This document shows, piece by piece, positions 7,765 to 15,471 of a DNA stretch of 18,608 nt; the first letter of the stretch is position 1; every line of letters begins with the position of its first letter. Origin of the DNA: MVYY01 sp035369865 (lineage in GTDB: Bacteria; Bacteroidota; Bacteroidia; Bacteroidales; Paludibacteraceae); contig DAOOVG010000042.1 in assembly GCA_035369865.1 (NCBI GenBank), positions 1 through 18,608 of the forward strand. The letters are read 5' to 3'. Both the position numbers and the translations under genes were made by a program. The notes under the pieces are model-generated. The model saw nothing but the letters and a program-made list of their open reading frames with translations. It searched no databases and had not been told where the DNA came from.

Positions 7765-9162
7765 TTATTTTTGTAAAATCATTTTTTTCACAGCACTTAC
7801 CCCATCGTTGGTTTCCAATTGATAGAAATATACGCCATTGGGTAAATTTTTCCCATCAAAAGAAACTTTGTATGTTCCCGGAAGCATCTGTTGATTAACC
7901 AAAACAGATATTTTCTTCCCTAAGGCATCATATACATTGAGCGATACTACGCCGTTTTTGTTAATATGGAAAGTAATTTCTGTAGAAAATTTAAAAGGAT
8001 TGGGATAATTTTGTCCCAGCATAAAAGCTTCAGAAATTATTTCTTTTTTACCAGTAATCAATCCTGCAAAAGAAATTTTTAATGCATCCCACATAGCTGT
8101 TGTTAAGTTATCATACTTTTCTAAAACTACTCCATAAGAATCATTGCTTACAGCATTTGTTATATTAGTAGTCAATGTTGATGCATCACTGCCTGTAAGA
8201 ATTCTTGAAATTATTTGACAATTAGCACCACCCTGCGTAACCGCAGCCGCCGTTAAGGTCGAAATATTTTGACTAGCGCTTGATATATATGGATTGATTA
8301 CATCTAAATATTGTGAATGAAGAGCATAATCCTGACCATAATGTACATGAGATGCCTGTGCATCTATTCCAGCATCAGTTGCATATGATGCCGATAGCTG
8401 AATACCAGACTTAATAGCAGTAATGGTATCGTGAATAGCTTGAATATATTCTGTAATTACTCCTTTTCTCATATCCACCCATTTTACTACATCAGGATCT
8501 CCGCCTTCGCCCGTGGTATATAAATCAATGAAATGAGATTGAGTAGCATAATATGCATAATTAGTCCGAAAATAACTAAATACTTGAGCTGTATCACAAC
8601 CTAAACTTACTGCTCTTGCACAAGACCACTGATCAAAAGAATATACAAAGTGACTATAACGAAGGTCATCCAAACATATCCCGTCTGGACTGTAATTACG
8701 AACCAGGTTGCCAATTTCATGAGCTACTGAATCCATATATCCAGGATAAAGTAAATTTACAAAATTATTACTTGTAATGATTCTTGGTATGTAACTGACT
8801 CCTTGTTCGGGACATTTATACACATGAGCATTATTATGTCTGGAAAGAAAAGGTGGATCTTGGTTAACTGTGTACATTAAAGTTACTTTTAATCCTGCTG
8901 TCTTTGCGAGGGGGATAAAACTATTTAATTTAGCAGGAGAAGTTCTACCTCCACCTGCATCTTTTATCCAGAGATAAACTTCATTTACATTATTGTTAAC
9001 AAGTTTATCTATAACAGTTTGATTCTCAGAACCTACTGTAGATAAATTGGATCCTCCCATACGGATACCTCTTGTTTTATCAGAAAAGGCAAACACTGAA
9101 ATTTGAGAGCTCAATAAAATTGCCACAAGGCAAAAAATAATTTTTGTAAGTTTTGTTTTCAT
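7765..9162 (-). CDS. T9SS-secreted GHL10-like protein, divergent active-site strand
   Basis: A 465-residue exported protein, the first and most divergent of the four paralogues. Signal peptide 1-25 (ending SVFA), putative hydrolase barrel about 29-375, T9SS type A sorting domain from about 385 (QNYPNPFKFSTEITF) to KKMILQK. The acidic strand is kept as GICLDDLRY (161-169, D165), but where the other three have FMPE this protein reads YATDAG, so the candidate catalytic glutamate is replaced by an aspartate (D263). YKCPEQ replaces YHCP(N/K)P, and the loop after LDVINPY is shorter. It may be a binding protein derived from the enzyme, or an enzyme with altered chemistry. About 760 bases without a gene lie upstream; I found no clear TAnnTTTG box near the start. 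Confidence 0.63.
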   Translation of the reverse strand: MKTKLTKIIFCLVAILLSSQISVFAFSDKTRGIRMGGSNLSTVGSENQTVIDKLVNNNVNEVYLWIKDAGGGRTSPAKLNSFIPLAKTAGLKVTLMYTVNQDPPFLSRHNNAHVYKCPEQGVSYIPRIITSNNFVNLLYPGYMDSVAHEIGNLVRNYSPDGICLDDLRYSHFVYSFDQWSCARAVSLGCDTAQVFSYFRTNYAYYATQSHFIDLYTTGEGGDPDVVKWVDMRKGVITEYIQAIHDTITAIKSGIQLSASYATDAGIDAQASHVHYGQDYALHSQYLDVINPYISSASQNISTLTAAAVTQGGANCQIISRILTGSDASTLTTNITNAVSNDSYGVVLEKYDNLTTAMWDALKISFAGLITGKKEIISEAFMLGQNYPNPFKFSTEITFHINKNGVVSLNVYDALGKKISVLVNQQMLPGTYKVSFDGKNLPNGVYFYQLETNDGVSAVKKMILQK

Positions 9163-9921
9163 ATTTTTCTTTTTTATAAATTATGAGAAATTAAGACACT
9201 TTAAAAATTAATTAAAACATTGATAGTTAAAATTTTTAATAACATACATTTAACATTTTTTGAGAAAAAACTTCTTAACGATGCTGATGCTCTTCATCTT
9301 TTTTTCTTGTGAGCAAAAAATATCCATCAAAAATTTTACTTCTTAGCGAGTTATGCTGTCGCATTTAATTGTTTTATTAAATTTGAATTTTTCCATAGGC
9401 AATTCATTTTGAAGTTTTAATAATTAGGTTAATTAAAGTATTTATTACTAAAAACTTATCTTTCGGAGAGAAGCTTACTTTTTAAAAATTTTTGCAACTA
9501 CAAAAAACAATAAACAAAAAAACTATTTTTATATTTACTTCCTACTTTATAATAACATCAACGAATGAACATAAAAAATCCACCAAAAAAATTTAAAAAA
9601 TGAAAAAGAAAAACCAACAAATTGATTTAATAAAAAATTTTTAGCTAATTCCAACTAGTTTTCAAAAATAAAGAATAATTTAAGAAAGAGTATTTCAAGG
9701 TGTGCGGATACAAGATGCGTGGGTGGAGTGCGAGGTACGAGTTCTGAGTTTGGAGTTTGGTGTTTTAAACATTTAGTTGATAATCAAATGTTTGGAGTTT
9801 TTAATAGAGACATTTCATGCAACGTATATCGAATTCCCAGTAGGACCCTTAGTTTGCAAATGTCCTATTATTTTCAATTTTCTTTAGTCAAATTATAATC
9901 TTGAAGGAAAGTTTTAAAAAT
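9163..9921. other. Long intergenic region between ATP synthase operon and accessory block
   Basis: No open frame of useful length with a start and family likeness is seen on either strand. Bases 9163-9690 are strongly A/T-rich with many homopolymer runs. Bases about 9697-9765 switch to G/T-rich sequence on the plus strand and hold a degenerate 7-base repeat. After it come a small hairpin (AAACATTT 9767-9774 with AAATGTTT 9786-9793), a degenerate palindrome at 9805-9830 and a 6-bp inverted repeat (TAGGAC 9841-9846 / GTCCTA 9862-9867). The last lies about 55 bases beyond the atpG stop and could be a weak operon terminator, but its 15-base loop and missing U-run argue against a confident call. 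Confidence 0.6.
9726..9762. repeat. Degenerate heptamer repeat, core NNGAGTT
   Basis: GAG triplets begin at 9726, 9732, 9739, 9746 and 9753, with GTG at 9760: spacings 6, 7, 7, 7, 7. The last units read ACGAGTT, CTGAGTT, TGGAGTT, TGGTGTT. The stretch is G/T-rich on the plus strand in an otherwise A/T-rich gap, and one more GGAGTTT occurs at 9794-9800. It is intergenic and non-coding as far as I can see; function unknown. Confidence 0.55.
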
Positions 9922-10782
9922 TTAGTGTAATGAACCTGCAATAAGATCAAGAATTTGATTCGTAATACTTTCTTGACGAAATTTGTTGTATTGAAGTGAA
10001 AGTTCCTGTAATAATTTATCGGCATTATCAGTAGCAATTTGCATGGCTATGGTGCGAGCTGCATATTCTGAAGCCTGAGCTTCAAGTGCTGCAGCATAAA
10101 TATGATAGCGTAAAGCCAGCGGAATTAATTTATTTTCAATATCTTCAACGGAAGGTTCAATAATATAATCATTGCGCAATTCTTTCCCATGCCTGTATTT
10201 GATTTCAATAGGCAAGAAAGTGTCAGCAGTCATTATTTGAGAACTTTTATTGACATAATGAAGATAAATAACTTTCACCCGATCAATTTCATGGTTGAGA
10301 AACATATCTGTTAAAGTATCTGCAATTGGAGCAGTATTTTCAAAAGTAGGCTGAGCAGCAATCTCTTCAAAATCGCCTGCAATTTTTAAATTCCTTTTTT
10401 TACATGCTTGTGAAACTTTCTTTCCTATAGGGAAAATTAAAATGTCTTCTTTTCTTACATCTCGATGAGTAACAATGGATTGCTCCATTCGTTTAATCAT
10501 ATTGGAATTATAATTGCCACACAACGAAGAATTTGAAGCAAAAACTACAATGGCTACATGCTGAACATGTCGAATATCAGTATAAGGTGAAAAAGTTTGA
10601 ATTTGGTTACTTAAATAATTACGTAAAATCTCTGATAAAGCTTGTTGATAAGGTAAAAAACTGTTTATGGCTTTTTCAGCTTTCATCAGCTTAACCGAAG
10701 AAACCATTTTCATTGCCGAAGTTATCTTTTGCGTAGATCTTACAGACTGTATCCTATTTTTTAATTCCTTTAAAGTGGGCAC
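9922..10782 (-). CDS. atpG: ATP synthase F1 subunit gamma
   Basis: The gamma subunit is the rotating central shaft of F1, coupling c-ring rotation to conformational change in the alpha3beta3 head. The 286-residue length is normal. The N-terminal helix LKELKNRIQSVRSTQKITSA followed by MKMVSSVKLMKAE, and the C-terminal helix with ARTIAMQIATDNADKLL, are the classic antiparallel coiled coil and are highly conserved. The start is GTG at 10782: PTLKEL aligns with the usual family N-terminus and an in-frame TAA lies only five codons upstream, so no ATG is available. It is the last gene of the operon, 92 bases after atpA. The rare start might lower its yield to match its single copy per complex, which is inference. 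Confidence 0.97.
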   Translation of the reverse strand: MPTLKELKNRIQSVRSTQKITSAMKMVSSVKLMKAEKAINSFLPYQQALSEILRNYLSNQIQTFSPYTDIRHVQHVAIVVFASNSSLCGNYNSNMIKRMEQSIVTHRDVRKEDILIFPIGKKVSQACKKRNLKIAGDFEEIAAQPTFENTAPIADTLTDMFLNHEIDRVKVIYLHYVNKSSQIMTADTFLPIEIKYRHGKELRNDYIIEPSVEDIENKLIPLALRYHIYAAALEAQASEYAARTIAMQIATDNADKLLQELSLQYNKFRQESITNQILDLIAGSLH

Positions 10783-10874
10783 GTATAAAAAATTTTAATT
10801 TGAAAATTAGTAGTTTACCAAATCAACGTTTCATTAAGTGAAAAACAAAAGCCATATTTTAAGATAGAATATAT

Positions 10875-12464
10875 TTATGTTCCAATTTGTGCTTGTGCTC
10901 TTTGAGCTGCTTCCTCAATAAGAGAAGAAATCTTGTCATCAAAATTTCCTTTTTTAATTTCGTTCAAAACCTCTTCTTTGTAAGAATATTCCAGAATAGT
11001 CAAAAATTTATCTTCAAAATCTTTCACTTTATCTAAGGGAACATCGGCTAATAATCCATGCGTACCACAATAAAGAATAGCAACCTGTTTTTCTACTGAA
11101 AGAGGCTTATGCAAAGATTGAATCAAAAGTTTTGTGTTTTTTTGACCTTTATCAATAGTCATAGCTGTTACGGCATCCATTTCGCTGCCAAATTTGGTAA
11201 ATGCTTCCAATTCACGAAATTGTGCCTGATCGGTTTTTAATGTTCCGGCTACTTGTTTCATAGGTTTTATTTGAGCATTACCACCAACTCTGGAAACAGA
11301 AATTCCTACGTTAATAGCCGGACGAACCCCTTCATTGAATAAATCAGTATCCAGAAATATTTGTCCATCTGTAATAGAAATAACGTTTGTAGGAATATAT
11401 GCCGAAATATCGCCAGCCTGTGTTTCAATAATGGGTAATGCCGTCAGCGAACCGCCGGCTTTTACTTTTCCTTTCAGGCATTCGGGCAAATCGTTCATTT
11501 GTTCGGCAACTTCCTGCTGGGCAATAATTTTTGCAGCCCGTTCCAATAAACGGGAATGCAGATAAAAAATATCGCCAGGATAAGCTTCTCTTCCGGGTGG
11601 ACGACGAAGAATCAATGAAACTTCTCGATAAGCGACAGCCTGTTTGGACAAATCGTCATAAATTACAAGAGCATGACGGCCTGTGTCGCGAAAATATTCA
11701 CCAATAGCAGCTCCTGCATAAGGTGCAAGATAGCGTAAGGCAGCCGGGTCAGAAGCATTTGCTGCTACTACGATTGTATAACTCATGGCTCCATATTCTT
11801 TCAGTGTATTTACCAGCGAAGCAACAGTAGAACCTTTTTGACCAATGGCTACATAAATACAGTAAACAGGATGGCCGGCTTTGAAATTATCTAATTGATT
11901 AATAATCGTATCAACGGTAATACTTGTTTTTCCTGTTTGACGGTCGCCAATAATTAATTCACGTTGTCCACGTCCGATAGGGGTCATGGCATCAATAGCC
12001 TTCAAACCTGTCTGTAATGGTTCTGATACTGGTTGACGGAAAATAACGCCCGGCGCTTTTCTCTCCAATGGCATTTCAAAAAATTCTCCTCCAATGCTTC
12101 CCTTCCCGTCAATCGGCACACCTAAAGGATTAATTACCCGACCAAGCATTTCTTCGCTCACATTGATGGAAGCAACCCTACCTGTTCTTTTAACGGTAAA
12201 ACCTTCTTTTACGAGATATGTTGGTCCCAGCAAAATTGCTCCCACATTATCTTCTTCAAGATTCATTGCAATAGCCATTACCCCATTTTCAAATTCAAGC
12301 AATTCATTCGCTCCTACATTCGTCAACCCATAGATTCTTGCTACTCCATCACTCACTTCAAGCACTTCCCCAATTTCATCGTACTGAACGTTTATATCAA
12401 TTTGTTCAAGCTGTTTTTTCAGTAGCTCTGATATCTCACTTACTTTTATGGCATTCTCAGGCAT
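10875..12464 (-). CDS. atpA: ATP synthase F1 subunit alpha
   Basis: The alpha subunit forms the non-catalytic nucleotide sites of the F1 head and supplies the arginine finger to the catalytic sites on beta. The protein has 529 residues, slightly longer than the usual 500-515. The N-terminal beta-barrel domain covers about 25-95. The Walker A motif GDRQTGKT is at 173-180, and LVIYDDLSKQAVAYR is the Walker B region. SVSRVGG in the C-terminal half carries the expected arginine finger. All family blocks are intact (RRPPGREAYPGD, LPIIETQAGDISAYIPTNVI). It begins at ATG 12464, 57 bases after atpH, and is followed by atpG. This is an ordinary, complete housekeeping gene. Confidence 0.99.
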   Translation of the reverse strand: MPENAIKVSEISELLKKQLEQIDINVQYDEIGEVLEVSDGVARIYGLTNVGANELLEFENGVMAIAMNLEEDNVGAILLGPTYLVKEGFTVKRTGRVASINVSEEMLGRVINPLGVPIDGKGSIGGEFFEMPLERKAPGVIFRQPVSEPLQTGLKAIDAMTPIGRGQRELIIGDRQTGKTSITVDTIINQLDNFKAGHPVYCIYVAIGQKGSTVASLVNTLKEYGAMSYTIVVAANASDPAALRYLAPYAGAAIGEYFRDTGRHALVIYDDLSKQAVAYREVSLILRRPPGREAYPGDIFYLHSRLLERAAKIIAQQEVAEQMNDLPECLKGKVKAGGSLTALPIIETQAGDISAYIPTNVISITDGQIFLDTDLFNEGVRPAINVGISVSRVGGNAQIKPMKQVAGTLKTDQAQFRELEAFTKFGSEMDAVTAMTIDKGQKNTKLLIQSLHKPLSVEKQVAILYCGTHGLLADVPLDKVKDFEDKFLTILEYSYKEEVLNEIKKGNFDDKISSLIEEAAQRAQAQIGT

Positions 12465-12521
12465 ATTTTTATCTCCAAATTTTATAATGATATAAATTTT
12501 TTATTCAAAGGAAGGAAAAAA

Positions 12522-13079
12522 TTAATTCAAATTTAAAAACGTTCCTTCCATCAATTTTTTATGAATTTTATTCAACTGGGTGGCTAAACTTCCATCCCAT
12601 CTTACATCGCCTATCTCTAAAATAAATCCTCCAATGATTTTGGGATCTATTTCTTTTTCAACAATCAAATCTTTAAGAACTAATTTTTTAATTGAATCTA
12701 TTAATTTCTTTTCACTTTCCTGTCCAATGGGAAAAGCAATCTTCAGCTTGACAATACATAAATTTTTATGTTCATAATATACATCTAAGTATTTTAGCAC
12801 AATGTTTTGCAAATAAGCTTCTCTTTTATTATTGAGAATCAACTCGATAAATCTTTCAAACACAATATCTACTTCTCCGCCATAAGCGGTAACGATAAGT
12901 TGTTTTTTTAACTCTCTTTTTAACAAAGGATTTCTAAGAACTGTATTCAATTCTCTATTTAAAGAGAATGATTTTTCCAGAATCTTCATCCCTTTATAGA
13001 TTTCATCTTCCATTTTATAGTCGGAAGCAAATTCATATAATGCCTGTGCATATCGCGAAGCAATTAAGCCAGTTTTCAT
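12522..13079 (-). CDS. atpH: ATP synthase F1 subunit delta (OSCP)
   Basis: Delta sits on top of F1 and joins it to the b-subunit stator stalk. The protein has 185 residues, normal for the family. The N-terminal helical domain is recognisable from IASRYAQALYEFA (residues 5-17) and the LRNPLLKRELKKQ segment near 62-74. The C-terminal domain holds KKLIDSIKKLVLKDLIVEKEIDPKIIGGFILEIGD-type sequence, where the D-P-x-I-I-G-G-F motif is the family signature. The gene sits in its usual place, 8 bases after atpF and 57 bases before atpA, so it is translated from the same transcript. Sequence divergence outside these motifs is normal for delta subunits. Confidence 0.96.
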   Translation of the reverse strand: MKTGLIASRYAQALYEFASDYKMEDEIYKGMKILEKSFSLNRELNTVLRNPLLKRELKKQLIVTAYGGEVDIVFERFIELILNNKREAYLQNIVLKYLDVYYEHKNLCIVKLKIAFPIGQESEKKLIDSIKKLVLKDLIVEKEIDPKIIGGFILEIGDVRWDGSLATQLNKIHKKLMEGTFLNLN

Positions 13080-13087
13080 TTTAGAGT

Positions 13088-13588
13088 TTAAGATTTATTG
13101 ATTTTCATTTCGTCAATCAAACGGTCGATGATTTGCATTTGTTCTTCTTTGTTCCTCAATTTAGTTCTCAATAATTTTTCAGATATAACTATTGACATAT
13201 CAGCCACCTGTCGGCGAATATCCTCTAAAGCGGCTTCCTTTTCCTTTTGAATGTTCTCTCGTGCTTCCTGCAAGATTTTTTCTGCTTCTTGTGAAGCTTT
13301 TTCTCGTGCATCATTCAACAATGATTCTTTTAATTGAGCGGCTTCTTTCATAATTTTTTCATGTGCTTGATGAGCTTCATTAATGATTTTTTTACCTTCC
13401 AATTTTACATTTTCTAATTCATTACGAGCTTTCTCAGCTTCAAGTAATGATTCTTCAATGTATGACTTTCGTTTCTCAATCATTTGAAGAATGACGGGAA
13501 AACCAAATTTTGCGAGAATAAGAACCACTATCCCGAATGAAAGAAGCATCCAGAAAACTAAACCACCATCAGGAGTTAAAAGTGACAT
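13088..13588 (-). CDS. atpF: ATP synthase Fo subunit b
   Basis: Subunit b is the peripheral stalk linking Fo subunit a to the F1 head. In 166 residues it shows the standard layout: a short N-terminus (MSLLTPDGGL), one transmembrane helix at about 9-30 (FWMLLSFGIVVLILAKFG), then a long charged alpha-helix rich in E, K, R and A with heptad character to the C-terminus, ending in VISEKLLRTKLRNKEEQ and a short tail. Only one b-type gene is present, so b is presumably a homodimer. The spacing of 8 bases to atpH implies coupled translation. Start ATG at 13588. Confidence 0.97.
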   Translation of the reverse strand: MSLLTPDGGLVFWMLLSFGIVVLILAKFGFPVILQMIEKRKSYIEESLLEAEKARNELENVKLEGKKIINEAHQAHEKIMKEAAQLKESLLNDAREKASQEAEKILQEARENIQKEKEAALEDIRRQVADMSIVISEKLLRTKLRNKEEQMQIIDRLIDEMKINKS

Positions 13589-13655
13589 AATACTCTTTAT
13601 TTAAAAAAATAAACCAACATTAAACACGCTGAAGTGCTTAATTTTAGAAAAAAAT

Positions 13656-13907
13656 TTAAAGAATAAATCCACAAACTACAATTGCAAATAAAGAAACTCC
13701 TTCAATAAGAGCAGCAGCAATAATCATACTCATTCTAATATCAGAACTCATTTCGGGCTGGCGTGCAATACTTTCCATTGCAGAGGTACCAATTTTTCCA
13801 ATTCCAGAACCTGCTGCAATGACTGTAAGACCTATTGCTAAGGCAGCTCCCAATTTTGCCAAAGCATCAAGAGTAGCTACTTGTAATAAAATCGATAATA
13901 ACATCAT
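13656..13907 (-). CDS. atpE: ATP synthase Fo subunit c, proton type
   Basis: The c subunit forms the rotating ring that carries the coupling ion. The 83-residue hairpin has two transmembrane helices joined by the polar loop ARQPE (48-52), a family hallmark. The essential carboxylate is E69 in AALIEGVSLF. Sodium-binding c subunits have a glutamine in helix 1 and a serine after the glutamate; here the corresponding residues are I36 and G70, so the ring should bind protons. Two methionine codons open the frame (13907 and 13904); either could be used. The 74-base gap after atpB and 67-base gap before atpF give room for its own translation signals, fitting the high copy number of c. I saw no TAnnTTTG promoter there. 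Confidence 0.97.
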   Translation of the reverse strand: MMLLSILLQVATLDALAKLGAALAIGLTVIAAGSGIGKIGTSAMESIARQPEMSSDIRMSMIIAAALIEGVSLFAIVVCGFIL

Positions 13908-13981
13908 AACTTTTTATTTTTAAATGATAAATTAAAAAATTTATTAATAAATGATAAACAAATTTTGTTTTTCAAATAACT

Positions 13982-15073
13982 TTATACTTGTTCAGTGGCT
14001 TCCACCGCTGAAATTTTATGTGGTGGATCCACTCTTGCCAATCCAATAAATAACGCCGATAACAAAGTAAAAATATAAGCTTGAATATAAGCGATTAACA
14101 ATTCAATCAAATCTATAAATACGGTGAAAATGACTGATAGAGCAGACATAGTTACATTGATGGTTGTCCCCAATTTTACTGTAACAAACACCAAACAAAC
14201 CAATCCTCCTACGATAGAATGCCCTCCTACAATATTAGCAAAAAGACGAATCATCAAAGCAAAAGGCTTGGTGAAAATCTCAATAAACTCTATTACTGGC
14301 ATTAAAGGAATAGGAACTTTTAGCCAGACAGGTACTTCTGGCCAAAATATTCCTTTCCAATATTCTTTTGTCCCAGATATGTTTACTACAAGGAAAGTAC
14401 AAAGTGCTAATGTAAAAGTAATTGCAATATTTCCTGTTACAGTTGCACCAAATGGGAAAAATGGAATCAATCCCATCAAGTTGTTGAGAAAAATGAAAAA
14501 AAATAGAGTGAGCAAATAAGGTGCATATCGCTTGTAATCTTTCTCAATACATTGTTTTATAACCCCTTCATATATATCCATAATAAGCATCTCCATAAGA
14601 ATCACAAAACCCTTTTTTGGAAAGATTCCTTCTTTTTTATAATAATGAGCTATACTCAAAATTAAAATTGTCAGTAAAATACAATTGAAAATAAGTGCAG
14701 TAGCGGTTTTTGTCAAAGAAATATCCAATGGTCTGATTTCTTTTCCATTTTCGTCAAGTTCCACAATTTTATCCTTGTATTTTCCTTCCTTAGCAATATA
14801 AAATCCTTTATAAACAGGAAATTCTTTAAATTTAGAAGACATAAATATGTGCCATCCGGATGTTTTGCTGTGAACAATTACCGGCAGAGGAACAAAAATT
14901 GGCTTATTGTCCCATGTCGTAATGTGCCATTCGTAAGAATCGGTAATTTCAGACAAAATAATCTCACGCACATTGATTTCTTTCTGATTTTCTGAAACCT
15001 TCTCAGGTGCAGCATTTAACCGAAACAAGGTTAAAAATAAAAAACAAAAAATATATATTAAATATCTTTTCAT
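13982..15073 (-). CDS. atpB: ATP synthase Fo subunit a with signal peptide and periplasmic N-domain
   Basis: Subunit a provides the two half-channels through which protons reach the c ring. At 363 residues it is far longer than the roughly 270 of E. coli. A signal peptide (1-21, ending LNAA) and about 100 polar residues precede the first helix of the family core at about 121-145, a layout I associate with Bacteroidota. The essential arginine is R276 in ALMIRLFANIVGGH. The pair that is E219/H245 in E. coli appears swapped: H285 follows the arginine helix and E324 lies in LIELLIAYIQAYIF. The start ATG at 15073 overlaps the stop of the preceding small gene in an ATGA, implying translational coupling. 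Confidence 0.96.
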   Translation of the reverse strand: MKRYLIYIFCFLFLTLFRLNAAPEKVSENQKEINVREIILSEITDSYEWHITTWDNKPIFVPLPVIVHSKTSGWHIFMSSKFKEFPVYKGFYIAKEGKYKDKIVELDENGKEIRPLDISLTKTATALIFNCILLTILILSIAHYYKKEGIFPKKGFVILMEMLIMDIYEGVIKQCIEKDYKRYAPYLLTLFFFIFLNNLMGLIPFFPFGATVTGNIAITFTLALCTFLVVNISGTKEYWKGIFWPEVPVWLKVPIPLMPVIEFIEIFTKPFALMIRLFANIVGGHSIVGGLVCLVFVTVKLGTTINVTMSALSVIFTVFIDLIELLIAYIQAYIFTLLSALFIGLARVDPPHKISAVEATEQV

Positions 15074-15471
15074 TTCTTTTGACGAGCATATTGTTTTTCA
15101 ATCTGATAAAAAGAAAAAGTTTCAAAAATCAAATAAAATAGATAATAAGCTCCAAATACTACTACAAAAGGTTTGATTGCTACTTTAAAAGCTAATAGAT
15201 AAATAAGAGCTACTATCCCCCACACAATTATTTTTGAAAGTTTTAAAATTAAAAATATATTTACCTGCTTTATAGAAGATGCCTGGGCATATTTTTGTAA
15301 AACAAAAAATAATACTATGCCTGATAAATAAAACAATATCGGCAAAAAAGAATAAAACCTAAATATTGGTTGTTGAAAAATTTTTTCTGTCAACCAACAA
15401 AAGAAAAAACCTAAAAACAAAGTCATTAAAGTGTAAATGACAATTATTTTATGATTTTTTTTCATTTTCAT
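15070..15471 (-). CDS. Small four-helix membrane protein between atpC and atpB
   Basis: From the ATG at 15471 this encodes 133 residues; another ATG follows at 15465 and a TTG is open at 15483. Four hydrophobic helices fill it: about 8-27, 38-56, 72-93 and 95-116, with a basic tail (KQYARQKK). I do not recognise a catalytic motif. It overlaps the end of atpC by about 20 bases and its TGA overlaps the atpB ATG, so it is tightly built into the operon. By position and size it is a candidate AtpI-like assembly factor for the c ring, since many ATP synthase operons carry a small membrane protein just before atpB, but the sequence does not show the AtpI signature to my eye. As I recall, a similarly placed unnamed gene occurs in other Bacteroidales. 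Confidence 0.75.
   Translation of the reverse strand: MKMKKNHKIIVIYTLMTLFLGFFFCWLTEKIFQQPIFRFYSFLPILFYLSGIVLFFVLQKYAQASSIKQVNIFLILKLSKIIVWGIVALIYLLAFKVAIKPFVVVFGAYYLFYLIFETFSFYQIEKQYARQKK

Noticed and set aside
9600..9644. Tiny plus-strand frame MKKKNQQIDLIKNF
   Set aside because: Fourteen residues, composition expected by chance in A-rich sequence, and no promoter or ribosome binding site.
13656..13907. Sodium-coupled c subunit
   Set aside because: The helix-1 glutamine and the serine after the essential glutamate needed for sodium binding are replaced by isoleucine and glycine.
14124..14519. Plus-strand open frame of 131 codons
   Set aside because: It is entirely antisense to atpB, whose reading frame has clear family motifs.
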